NCBI GenBank assembly: GCA_036555065.1
Contig: DATBLZ010000099.1
Coordinates: 1 to 30,755 of the forward strand
Source of the DNA: DATBLZ01 sp036555065
GTDB lineage: Bacteria > Pseudomonadota > Gammaproteobacteria > Steroidobacterales > Rariloculaceae
Length of the DNA: 30,755 bases
Direction of reading: 5' to 3'
Numbering within the stretch: position 1 is the first letter of the stretch; each line of letters opens with the position of its first letter. Made by a program: the position numbers and the translations under genes. Shown here in pieces: positions 1 through 7,044 of the stretch. The notes under the pieces are model-generated. The model had not been told where the DNA came from, did no database searches, and saw only the letters and a list, made by a program, of their open reading frames with translations.

Positions 1-524
1 GCGCGCGCCAGCGGCACGATGCCGAGCAGCATCGTCGTCGCAAAGCAACCTGGATGCGCGGCGTGCGGCGTATCGATCGTCGCGAGATGCTCGGGAACCG
101 CGCAGCGAAATTGCTTCAAGCGCGCCGGCTCCGGATGCGCATGGCCGTACACGGCCGCGAACTGCTCGGCATCGGCGAAACGAAAGTCGGCCGATGAATC
201 CACGACCGTCAAACGCACGCCCGCCGACTCGGCCGCGGCAAACAACTGCTCGATCATCTGCGCGGACGCGCCGTGCGGCGCGGCCGAGAACACGACGCAC
301 TGCTCGGCCTCGCGAACTTTCGCGAGCGCAGCTTCGAGCGCGACGAACCGCGTCTCGCGGTACGCCGACGCGAGATGCGGAAACGTCGCCGCGATCGGTT
401 CGCCGGCTTGGCTCATCGAAACTGCGGCCCCGAGCGCGAGCCGCGGATGCGAAGCGATGAGCCTCAGCATCTCCCCGGACACGTAGCCAGAGCCACCGAG
501 CACGATGACGGGCACTCTGGTCAT
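1..524 (-). CDS. argC: N-acetyl-gamma-glutamyl-phosphate reductase, N-terminal part (runs off left edge)
   Basis: This enzyme reduces N-acetylglutamyl phosphate to the semialdehyde, the third step of arginine synthesis, with NADPH in the cytosol. Read on the minus strand, the protein opens MTRVPVIVLGGSGYVSGEML, the GxSGYxGxE nucleotide-binding start of ArgC. Further on come FSAAPHGAS, VVDSSADFRF and HPGCFATT; the last is the family's catalytic-cysteine motif (PGCxxT). About 174 residues are visible and the rest lies beyond base 1. The start codon at 524 overlaps the stop of the upstream P-loop gene in an ATGA junction, so the two are translationally coupled. The family also includes LysY of the lysine pathway, but argG and argR upstream support arginine. 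No long open frame was listed here only because the stop lies outside the window. Confidence 0.93.
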   Translation of the reverse strand, partial: MTRVPVIVLGGSGYVSGEMLRLIASHPRLALGAAVSMSQAGEPIAATFPHLASAYRETRFVALEAALAKVREAEQCVVFSAAPHGASAQMIEQLFAAAESAGVRLTVVDSSADFRFADAEQFAAVYGHAHPEPARLKQFRCAVPEHLATIDTPHAAHPGCFATTMLLGIVPLAR

Positions 525-1594
525 GGCACCGCTTTGGCGAGCCGCTCGCCGAAACCGATTGCCGTCAGCAAGAGGTCGCCGAGCTCCGGTCCCGCCGACA
601 TCGCGTTGATCGCCGCGACGTTCGAGCGCTTCTTGATGATGTCGATTCCGACCTGGTTGTCCGTGGCCGGGCCCGTGATCACCGTGGGCTCGATCCCGAA
701 CTCCTCGCGCAAGAGCTTCGCGCCCCCCCATGCGGCCACGGGATCGTTGGCGCAGAGCACCACGGCGCGCAATTGCGCGCGTATCTCGGGGTCGTGGAGT
801 ATCGCTTCGACGCCGTAGGCGCCGAGCAGGCCGTCGCCGAGCTCGAAAACGATCGCATCCGGCTTTCGGCTCATGACGTCGGCGAGCAAGTTGCGCGCGA
901 GCGCAGGGGCATTCGCCGAGGTTGTCGCAACGATGCCGTAGTCGGTGAAGATCTCCGTGTTTCGCGCGCCCGCGTCTTCCATCGCGAGGATGTCGCGGCG
1001 CAGAGCGACGCCCGTCGCCTTGAACGCGTCCACGATGAGCCCGTTGTGGCGAAAGCGGCTGATGATCGCGCACGCCGCGTGCGTCTTGCCCGAATTCATG
1101 CACGTGCCGGCAAGCGCTACGATCGGCACTCCGTTCTGCGGGATCGGCCGATTCGCGGTGAGCTCACGACCCGCGACGCGCGCGGGCACGCCGACGCGTT
1201 CGCCCAAATACGGGAAGTCGAGAACGACGCCGAGCACTCGGCAATCGAACGGCTGGCCGTGCGAGGGATTGATCGAATCGCAAATCCCCATGACGCCGCC
1301 GAGATTGAGCAGCTGCACGATGTCTCCGGGCCTGAGCTCCGTAGGCAGGTGTCCCGAGTAGCCGAACAGCGCTTTTCGATGTCCGAGCGCGCCGACGATC
1401 ACGTCGCCGCGCTTGATCTGCGCCATACGGCCGCTCGTGAGCTCGAGCGTGTTGTAGTGCGACTTATTGTTGAGAATCTCAGCGGCAATGAGCACGCCCT
1501 CCTCGCAAGGAATTTCGTCGCTCACGCGGATCTCATGCGTCAAATCGGCCGCGAGCGCGACCGAAGCGATCTTGTCGACCAAAACGGAGCGCAC
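521..1594 (-). CDS. P-loop protein of unknown function in the arginine operon (DUF1611/DgcN-like resemblance)
   Basis: A 357-residue protein between argG and argC. Residues 1-135 look like a beta-rich domain. A Walker A-like loop, GTCMNSGKTH, lies at 163-172 (Lys170), followed by FKATG and by FELGDGLLGAYG. The GTxxxxGK loop followed by (F)xATG recalls DUF1611 proteins, some of which I recall being described as D-glutamate N-acetyltransferases (DgcN); this resemblance is from memory and distant. I place the start at the GTG at 1594, not at the longer ATG at 1651. The GTG lies just after the argG stop with a GGGAGG Shine-Dalgarno a few bases upstream; the longer form would overlap argG by 56 bases. 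The end overlaps argC. Position suggests a role in arginine synthesis or its control, but the function is not known. Confidence 0.85.
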   Translation of the reverse strand: MRSVLVDKIASVALAADLTHEIRVSDEIPCEEGVLIAAEILNNKSHYNTLELTSGRMAQIKRGDVIVGALGHRKALFGYSGHLPTELRPGDIVQLLNLGGVMGICDSINPSHGQPFDCRVLGVVLDFPYLGERVGVPARVAGRELTANRPIPQNGVPIVALAGTCMNSGKTHAACAIISRFRHNGLIVDAFKATGVALRRDILAMEDAGARNTEIFTDYGIVATTSANAPALARNLLADVMSRKPDAIVFELGDGLLGAYGVEAILHDPEIRAQLRAVVLCANDPVAAWGGAKLLREEFGIEPTVITGPATDNQVGIDIIKKRSNVAAINAMSAGPELGDLLLTAIGFGERLAKAVP

Positions 1595-1595
1595 G

Positions 1596-2804
1596 TCAGC
1601 TACCTCCCGCCCGCGTATAGAGTCGTCCGGGCAACGAAAGAATGTGCGCAAACCCGACGGCGTCCGCGCTCGTCCATTCGCCCGCGGACTCGCCGTACTT
1701 ACCGCGACTCGCGGCCATGAGCGAATGCTGGGTGCGCGCGCCGACGATGAACAGATTCCCGGGCCTTAAGGCGCAGCGCACGGTCCCGGTGACGCGCTGC
1801 TGCGAAGACTCGAGCAGCGCTTCGATGTCGGCGCAGACGGGATCGAGCTGCTTGCCCTCGTGAACGAAATCGCCGTAGGCCTGGCAGAGCTGCTCTTTGA
1901 TTCGCGCTTGCAGCGCCGTCAACGTGAGCTTCTCGAGCTCGCGATGGGCGTTGATGAGGATCTCCGCGGCCGGCGCCTCGAAAGCGACGCGCCCTTTCGT
2001 GCCTAGGATCGTATCGCCGACATGGATGCCGCGGCCGATCGCATAGGCTTTGCCGATGCCCTCGAGCTTTTCGATGAGCGCCACGGGTTTCTGGGCGGCT
2101 CCGTCGAGAGCGACGGGGACCCCGCGCGCAAATTCGAGCTCGATCTCGGTCGGCGCTCGCGGCGCATCGAAGGCGCCCGCGCTCAAGACCCAAGCCGATT
2201 CGGGGATCGAGCCCGCCGAGTCGAGCGTCTCGGTTCCGCCGATCGTGACGCCCCATAGGCCGTGATTGATGGAGTATGCGGAGCCCTTTTTCGGCACCGG
2301 CATTTTGCGCTTCTCCAAGAAATCCACTTGATCTTTGCGTGCCCACGAATGATCGCGGACGGGTGCCAAGATCTCGAGCTCCGGAGCCAGAGTCTTGAGG
2401 ATGACCTCGAAGCGGATCTGATCGTTGCCGGCCGCCGTGCAGCCGTGCGCGACCGTTGTCGCGCCGAGCTTGGCTGCAGTCGTCGCGAGATGCTGAGCTT
2501 GCACGCGACGCTCCGCGCCGACGCACAACGGGTACATGTGTCCCCGGCGCACGTTGCCCATGATCAGGTACTTGAGCACGCGGTCGAAAAACTCGTCGCG
2601 CGCATCGACGAGGATGTGCTCGCGCGCGCCGAGCGCACGCGCTCTCTCGGCCAAGGACTGTGCCGCGGCGCCGTCGAGCCCGCCCGTGTTCACGGTTACG
2701 GTGATGACCGGGCGAGCGTAGGTCTCTTTGAGCCACGGAACGCAAAACGAAGTGTCGAGCCCGCCCGAGAACGCGAGAACGATCGGCGCAGAAGTCGTAG
2801 TCAT
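1596..2804 (-). CDS. argG: Argininosuccinate synthase
   Basis: ArgG joins citrulline and aspartate with ATP to form argininosuccinate, the penultimate step of arginine synthesis. The 402-residue product carries the PP-loop ATP pyrophosphatase motif SGGLDTS at residues 13-19, then VNTGGLDG and an AHGCTAAGNDQIRFE segment, all typical of the family. The wording around the PP loop (LAFSGGLDTSFCVPWL) is closer to the form I recall from Xanthomonas and Bacteroidetes than to E. coli ArgG. The start at 2804 gives the family N-terminus and overlaps the argR stop as ATGA; an upstream extension to 2924 would run through argR and is rejected. Second gene of an argR-argG-(P-loop)-argC operon. Confidence 0.95.
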   Translation of the reverse strand: MTTTSAPIVLAFSGGLDTSFCVPWLKETYARPVITVTVNTGGLDGAAAQSLAERARALGAREHILVDARDEFFDRVLKYLIMGNVRRGHMYPLCVGAERRVQAQHLATTAAKLGATTVAHGCTAAGNDQIRFEVILKTLAPELEILAPVRDHSWARKDQVDFLEKRKMPVPKKGSAYSINHGLWGVTIGGTETLDSAGSIPESAWVLSAGAFDAPRAPTEIELEFARGVPVALDGAAQKPVALIEKLEGIGKAYAIGRGIHVGDTILGTKGRVAFEAPAAEILINAHRELEKLTLTALQARIKEQLCQAYGDFVHEGKQLDPVCADIEALLESSQQRVTGTVRCALRPGNLFIVGARTQHSLMAASRGKYGESAGEWTSADAVGFAHILSLPGRLYTRAGGS

Positions 2805-3268
2805 GGAATTGCCTTTTTCAGACCCAACCGTAAACGTCCGCGCAGAATGCGCTGCTGTGCGGAGCTCGATGTCGCGATGAAGATCGTGTCGTCGCCGGAC
2901 AGCGTGCCGACGACCTCGGGCCAAGCCAGGCGGTCGAGCGTGAATGCAACGCGTTGCGCACCGCCGACCGCGGTCGAGATGACGAGCAAGTTCGGACCGG
3001 CGGAACGAATGTCGCGAACCAACTCCGCGACCGCGGCAAGTGCCGCACCGTTGCCGGCGTCGCTCGCGTCGGGCAAAGTGTAGCCTTCCTTGAATTTCGC
3101 GGCGCCGAGCTCCTTGAGGTCGCGGCTCACGCTCGATTGCGTGGCCGCAATGCCCGCCGTTCGCAAGAGCTCGACGAGCTCCGCTTGACGCGCAACGGGG
3201 TGCTCGCGCAGGAGCCGCGTGATGACTTTGCGGCGCTCGTATTGTTGCTCGGCAGTCGCTGTTGGCAT
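2801..3268 (-). CDS. argR: Arginine repressor ArgR
   Basis: Hexameric arginine-responsive DNA-binding regulator of arginine genes. The 155-residue protein has the N-terminal winged helix with recognition motif SSVSRDLKELG near residues 45-55, and a C-terminal arginine-binding/oligomerisation domain with VGTLSGDDTIFIA, equivalent to the conserved GTIAGDDT segment. The start at 3268 gives the usual family length; an upstream in-frame start at 3316 would place coding sequence in the promoter and is unlikely. It is the first gene of the operon, so it probably controls itself together with argG, the P-loop gene and argC. A palindrome lies just upstream at 3291-3314. Confidence 0.95.
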   Translation of the reverse strand: MPTATAEQQYERRKVITRLLREHPVARQAELVELLRTAGIAATQSSVSRDLKELGAAKFKEGYTLPDASDAGNGAALAAVAELVRDIRSAGPNLLVISTAVGGAQRVAFTLDRLAWPEVVGTLSGDDTIFIATSSSAQQRILRGRLRLGLKKAIP

Positions 3269-3290
3269 GGCTCTAGGAACGAATAAAGTT

Positions 3291-3314
3291 GCGCATACTA
3301 TAGGCCGTATGTGC
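3291..3314. promoter_or_regulatory. Palindrome upstream of argR, candidate operator
   Basis: GCGCATAC and GTATGTGC form an inverted repeat (7 of 8 pairs) around an 8-base centre, 23 bases upstream of the argR start. On the minus strand a TATAGT hexamer overlaps it, with TTGCTA 15 bases upstream as a weak -35. A site overlapping its own promoter fits ArgR autoregulation, but it does not match the E. coli ARG box (TGAAT-N4-ATTCA), so the assignment is tentative. It could equally serve the divergent hydrolase gene. Confidence 0.35.
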
Positions 3315-3372
3315 AAATAGCAAGGGCTTGGCCCAGGTTTTTCAGGGTCGGGGCCGGGGGGAGGTGACGAAC

Positions 3373-4026
3373 ATGCTCGAGGCGGTCGAGGTCGAGACGG
3401 CGCCAGGCGCCGACCGGTCGATCATTTGGCTGCATGGGCTTGGCGCCGACGGCCACGATTTCGAGCCGCTCGTTCCCGAGCTCGCGCTGCCGTTCGCCGT
3501 ACGTTTCGTATTTCCACATGCGCCCGTGCGGCGCGTGACGATCAACGCGGGGATGGCGATGCGCGCATGGTACGACTTGGTCTCGCTCGACCGCGGAGCG
3601 CGCGAGGACGAAACGGGCATACGCGCGAGCGCGGGCGAGGTCACGAAGCTCATCGAGCAAGAGCGAGCCCGCGGCAGCGCGCCGCAACGCATCGTGCTCG
3701 CGGGCTTCTCGCAGGGCGGAGCGATCGCCTTGCAGGTTGGGCTGCGCGCTCCCGATGCGCTCGCCGGCGTCGTAGCCCTATCGACCTATCTGCCGCTCGC
3801 GCGTTCCGTCGCGGCCGAGCAGAGCGCCGCGAGCCACGGGACGCCGATCTGGATGGCGCACGGCGACGACGACCCGGTCATCGCGCTCGCGAGCGCCACG
3901 GCGTCGCGCGATTTTCTCGAGCAGCTTGGGCTTAAGCTCACGTGGCACACGTACCCGATGGGCCACAGCGTCTGCGCCGCAGAGGTCCGCGACTTGCGCA
4001 AGTGGCTCATGGATCGGCTGCGCTAG
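3373..4026 (+). CDS. Phospholipase/carboxylesterase-family alpha/beta hydrolase
   Basis: A 217-residue cytosolic serine hydrolase of the small carboxylesterase/lysophospholipase family (EstB, YpfH and acyl-protein thioesterase relatives). Visible elements are the oxyanion segment LHGLGADGHDF (20-30), the nucleophile elbow GFSQGG (111-116, Ser113), the acid in GDDDPV (Asp167) and the histidine in YPMGHSV (His198). The length is typical. The start at 3373 is chosen because GGGGGAGG lies 8 bases upstream; the longer frame from 3328 has no ribosome site. The last 4 bases overlap the end of the convergent NRDE gene. It probably hydrolyses short-chain or lysophospholipid esters; the natural substrate cannot be read from sequence. 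Confidence 0.9.
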   Translation: MLEAVEVETAPGADRSIIWLHGLGADGHDFEPLVPELALPFAVRFVFPHAPVRRVTINAGMAMRAWYDLVSLDRGAREDETGIRASAGEVTKLIEQERARGSAPQRIVLAGFSQGGAIALQVGLRAPDALAGVVALSTYLPLARSVAAEQSAASHGTPIWMAHGDDDPVIALASATASRDFLEQLGLKLTWHTYPMGHSVCAAEVRDLRKWLMDRLR

Positions 4027-4775
4027 AGAGCGGTCCGCCGGCTTTCCTGCCTCTCGAGCTCGAGGTCATATCGGTCTTCGCCCGTGACGCGCCCGCGCGC
4101 ATCGAACCGGCGCTCGATGAATACGACTCCGCCCGTGCGCGTAATCGTCAGCACCGTGGAGCAGCGCGTTCCATACTCGGCGCCTTCGACGAACAGCGCA
4201 TCTCGATAGTATTCGGGCGCAGCCCGCTGCGGCGCGCGCTCGGCGAGCAACTCGAGCAGCGTGCTCGCCTCTCCAGGTTTCGCGAGCCATGCGTCCATGC
4301 CTGCGCGCGCGCGCCGGATTTTCGGCCAGTCGACGGTCGGGTCGGCGTTGCTGAGAACATGGATGCCCGGGCCGAGCGCGCGCGGCGGCGTGCGGTTGCT
4401 GACATAGCGGAGCTCTGCGCCGTCGTAGAGCAACAGATTGAAGGCCGCATAACGGTCGAGGACCGGGCGCAACTCGGCGGCGAACTCTGCGGCCGGCGCG
4501 CTGCCTTGCAAGAACGTCGCGACGAGCTCGCCCCTCGACCGCGGTGCGGCACGAGGTTCGTGCTCGTGAATGTTGGTCAGGGCCGCGGCGCGGCCCGTGC
4601 GCGTGATGCCGAGCCACGTGCCGCCGGCCTGGAGATCGCGGCCGCCGAGTATCCCCGATTGCTCGGGCCACCAGCGCGCCGGTGCCGTGGGCCGCGCATG
4701 CCGCTCATCGCGGTTCGCGGCGAGCACGAGCACGTATTCGTTGGCGACGTCGAGGCCGAGCGCAATCAGACACAT
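4023..4775 (-). CDS. NRDE/TANGO2-family protein
   Basis: A 250-residue member of the NRDE family, named for the motif visible at residues 21-24 (AANRDERHAR). Cys2 follows the start methionine directly, as in the family, where an N-terminal-nucleophile fold has been suggested. Other conserved stretches are GGRDLQAGGTWLG, LTNIHE and HVLSNAD, and late in the protein YGTRCSTVL. The eukaryotic relative TANGO2 has been linked to haem and lipid handling; the bacterial role is unsettled. Its stop overlaps that of the convergent hydrolase gene by 4 bases, so the two may share a termination region. Confidence 0.88.
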   Translation of the reverse strand: MCLIALGLDVANEYVLVLAANRDERHARPTAPARWWPEQSGILGGRDLQAGGTWLGITRTGRAAALTNIHEHEPRAAPRSRGELVATFLQGSAPAAEFAAELRPVLDRYAAFNLLLYDGAELRYVSNRTPPRALGPGIHVLSNADPTVDWPKIRRARAGMDAWLAKPGEASTLLELLAERAPQRAAPEYYRDALFVEGAEYGTRCSTVLTITRTGGVVFIERRFDARGRVTGEDRYDLELERQESRRTAL

Positions 4776-4818
4776 GCAGGCATTATGCGCAGTCCGCGAC
4801 GGCGCCGACAGCGCGACT

Positions 4819-5361
4819 CTAATCGCTCATCGCCGCGCACCCGGGGCAAGCACCGCGCGGCAGCGATAACCGATCGATCACATAACAAATTGCGCAGCTC
4901 GAGCAGCGTACGATTCCGAGCTCCTCGCCGCTGCGCATGCTTACGAGCAGGTTCCAGCTCCATTCGAACGAGAGCGCAGGCCGCGGCACGAGCGCGCGGT
5001 AGGTCTCGAAGCAATCGCAGAAACGGTGGCCGAGATCGACGTTGCTCTGCAACTGCGGTTGACCGGGGCGCACGCGATCGATGAGTCCATTGACGAGCAA
5101 GAGATGCGCGAGAACTCCGGACTCGAGCGCGCGATTGGCGTTGCGCACGAGTGGGCCGATCTGACTCGGCGAGCGTCCCCTTCGCCGCCGCACGTGCTCC
5201 CCGCCAAACTTGAAGTACGAGCAATAGAGCTTGCGAATCCGGTCGTCGCTCAAGCCCGTCCAATAGCGGATCGTCCCCGTGCGTGCCTCCAAGCCAATCA
5301 TCCGCATCGCGAGCTCGAACTTGGCTTGCTCCCCTCTATACCGGTCGTCAGTCGTCCGCAT
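4819..5361 (-). CDS. FlhC-like transcriptional regulator
   Basis: A 180-residue protein resembling FlhC, the zinc-binding DNA-contacting subunit of the FlhD4C2 flagellar master activator. The N-terminal helices (LAMRMIGLEARTGTI, then a DDRIRKLY segment) match the FlhC helix-turn-helix region. The C-terminus has CSSCAIC (153-159) and CPGC (172-175); Cys156/159/172/175 line up with the four zinc ligands of E. coli FlhC, with a shorter loop (12 versus 16 residues). No flagellar gene is in the window. The divergent neighbour at 5470 looks FlhD-like. FlhC-type proteins also control conjugative elements (SetC, AcaC), so flagellar control is not certain. Confidence 0.8.
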   Translation of the reverse strand: MRTTDDRYRGEQAKFELAMRMIGLEARTGTIRYWTGLSDDRIRKLYCSYFKFGGEHVRRRRGRSPSQIGPLVRNANRALESGVLAHLLLVNGLIDRVRPGQPQLQSNVDLGHRFCDCFETYRALVPRPALSFEWSWNLLVSMRSGEELGIVRCSSCAICYVIDRLSLPRGACPGCAAMSD

Positions 5362-5410
5362 GACCCCATTTCCTCGCTAAATGGTCAGATACCCCAATTA
5401 GCGTACATTA

Positions 5411-5447
5411 ACCACTAATGGTATTTTAGGACCATAAGTGGTATTTC
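5411..5447. promoter_or_regulatory. Two near-palindromes 20 bp apart in the flhC-like/flhD-like divergent promoter
   Basis: Two copies of a 16-base element, ACCACTAATGGTATTT (5411-5426) and ACCATAAGTGGTATTT (5431-5446), agree at 13 of 16 positions. Each contains a near-palindrome ACCA-N4-TGGT, and centres are exactly 20 bp apart, about two helical turns. Viewed together, 5412-5422 and 5431-5441 also form an 11-bp inverted repeat with one mismatch. They lie between the divergent starts at 5361 and 5470. Same-face spacing suggests cooperative binding of a regulator, perhaps the neighbouring FlhC/FlhD-like pair. Confidence 0.6.
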
Positions 5448-5469
5448 GGTGCGGAAAAGGGGGGGTCTC

Positions 5470-6054
5470 ATGCTCGAACCACTGCCGGCCGGTGACGACT
5501 TTGCCGAGGTCCGGGCGCTGAATCGGCTGTTCGTCGATTTCCTCGCCGCCCGCGCGCGGCGCGGCGGCCAGTGCCTCGGTCTCAACCGCGCGGCTGCCGG
5601 TGCGTTGCGGGCCGCGGCGCCCCGGTCTCTAGAGGCTTTGGCGGCGTTCCCGCGCGCTCTGTTCCAGGTTCACGTTCCGCACGGCCGTGCTGCGCGGATC
5701 GCCGACATGCAAGCCGATGACGTCGACGTCTCCCGATACGTGCTGCAAGTGACCATTTTGCACAGTGCCTGGACTCTGAGTCGGCGCAACCCCTATCTGG
5801 CACAACTGCTGCTGGGTCTCGACGGCGACGACGTGCGCGCGCTTCGCCTGCTCGATCTTGCCGACCTCCCGGCGCACTGCGCCGCCCGCGAAACGGTCGT
5901 CTGCGCTTTCGCTCAATACGCTTGGCTTTGGGAGAAGCTGCTGACCGAGAGCCGGCCGGAGGCGCGCCGGCAGCTGCTCTTGATTGCGCTCCAGCCGCGC
6001 GTGGATCCGCAGAGCTCCGCTTCACGGCTGCTCGTGCGCAAAGCGTCCGCCTGA
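5470..6054 (+). CDS. Unknown protein with two FlhD-like repeats
   Basis: A 194-residue protein with no certain family. Residues about 17-70 (LNRLFVDFLAARARRGGQ, then LGLNRAAAGALRAAAPRSLE and a beta-like VHVP) follow the helix plan of FlhD, where LGINEEMATTLAAL plays the same part. Residues about 96-148 repeat the plan with LLLGLDGDDVRALRLLDLA. It may therefore be a fused double FlhD-like protein, which would fit its divergent FlhC-like partner. The call rests on pattern, not on a search. I prefer the ATG at 5470, preceded by AAGGGGGG, over the GTG at 5449. A helical protein of other origin is the alternative. Confidence 0.7.
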   Translation: MLEPLPAGDDFAEVRALNRLFVDFLAARARRGGQCLGLNRAAAGALRAAAPRSLEALAAFPRALFQVHVPHGRAARIADMQADDVDVSRYVLQVTILHSAWTLSRRNPYLAQLLLGLDGDDVRALRLLDLADLPAHCAARETVVCAFAQYAWLWEKLLTESRPEARRQLLLIALQPRVDPQSSASRLLVRKASA

Positions 6055-6096
6055 CGGTCGCGAGCGTGCACGCAGCGCTCTCTGTGGCGCCGCGAG

Positions 6097-6102
6097 TACA
6101 AT
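6097..6102 (+). promoter_or_regulatory. -10-like TACAAT before the ABC transporter operon
   Basis: TACAAT ends 12 bases before the ATG at 6115, and no Shine-Dalgarno lies between. Transcription would begin about 6 bases before the start codon, giving a nearly leaderless message. No convincing -35 hexamer is visible at 17 bases spacing. Confidence 0.4.
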
Positions 6103-6114
6103 ACTGCCCCGTTC

Positions 6115-7044
6115 ATGGACGCGCTGACGATCAAAGACCTTCACAAGGTTTACAAGAACGGCGCCGCCGCGCTCAAAGGCATCGACCTCACCGTCCAGGA
6201 GGGAGACTTCTACGCGCTGCTCGGCCCGAACGGAGCGGGTAAGACGACCGCCATCGGCATCGTCACCTCGCTCGTCACCAAAACCCGTGGCACGGTCAAC
6301 GTGTTCGGCCACGATCTCGATCGCAACCGCGAGGCCGCCAAGGCGTGCATCGGCGTCGTGCCCCAGGAAGTCAATCTCAACGTGTTCGAGCGCAACTTCG
6401 ACACGCTCGTCAACCAGGCGGGTTATTACGGCGTGCCGCGACGCACGGCGCGCGTGCGCGCGGAGAAGTATCTCAAGGCGCTGCATCTGTGGGATCGCCG
6501 CAATGACATCGCGCGGACGCTCTCGGGAGGGATGAAGCGGCGCCTCATGATCGCGCGCGCGCTCGTTCACGAACCGCGGCTCTTGATCCTCGACGAGCCG
6601 ACCGCGGGCGTCGACATCGAGATACGCCGCTCGATGTGGGACCTCATGCGCGAGATCAACGCGGCCGGCGTGACGATCATCCTGACGACTCACTACCTCG
6701 ACGAAGCGGAAAGCCTGTGCCGCAACATCGGCATCATCGACGAGGGGCGCATCATCGAGAACGACACGATGGCGAACGTCGTTAACAAGCTCCAACGCCA
6801 AGCGTTCGTACTGAGCCTGCGCGATGCGATCAACGAAGCGCCGGCTCTCGACGGCTTCGCGACGCGGCTGCGCAACGACCATGAGATCGAGGTCGAGGTC
6901 AACAAAGGCCAGAGCCTGAATCGCGTATTCGCCGAGCTCTCGCGCAAGGCCATCGAGGTCGTAAGCATGCGCCCGAAGACGAATCGGCTTGAGGAGCTCT
7001 TCATGCGTCTCGTCGAGAGCAAGGATCAGAGCGAGGCCGCATGA
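6115..7044 (+). CDS. ABC-2-type exporter ATP-binding protein, YadG-like
   Basis: The cytosolic ATPase of a two-gene ABC-2 exporter, 309 residues. In order: Walker A GPNGAGKT (37-44), Q-loop VVPQEVN (81-87), signature LSGGM (136-140), Walker B LLILDEP (156-162) and the switch His193 in TTHYLDEAE. After about residue 220 there is a C-terminal extension like that of DrrA/YadG-type ATPases. It overlaps the permease gene as ATGA (7041-7044), so the subunits are co-translated. The closest family I recognise is E. coli YadG/YadH, whose substrate is not established; drug, polysaccharide or lipid export are alternatives. Confidence 0.92.
   Translation: MDALTIKDLHKVYKNGAAALKGIDLTVQEGDFYALLGPNGAGKTTAIGIVTSLVTKTRGTVNVFGHDLDRNREAAKACIGVVPQEVNLNVFERNFDTLVNQAGYYGVPRRTARVRAEKYLKALHLWDRRNDIARTLSGGMKRRLMIARALVHEPRLLILDEPTAGVDIEIRRSMWDLMREINAAGVTIILTTHYLDEAESLCRNIGIIDEGRIIENDTMANVVNKLQRQAFVLSLRDAINEAPALDGFATRLRNDHEIEVEVNKGQSLNRVFAELSRKAIEVVSMRPKTNRLEELFMRLVESKDQSEAA

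Noticed and set aside
773..1720. Long plus-strand open frame of 315 codons
   Set aside because: It is antisense to the P-loop gene and the end of argG; the product is Arg/Asp/Ala-rich with no motif, a typical GC-rich shadow.
3324..3341. GGGC-TTG-GCCC followed by a T-run as an intrinsic terminator
   Set aside because: The stem is only 4 bp and it lies in the leader of the hydrolase gene, where no upstream plus-strand gene ends.
3942..5084. 380-codon plus-strand frame
   Set aside because: It runs through the end of the hydrolase gene and is antisense to the NRDE and FlhC-like genes, both with clear motifs.
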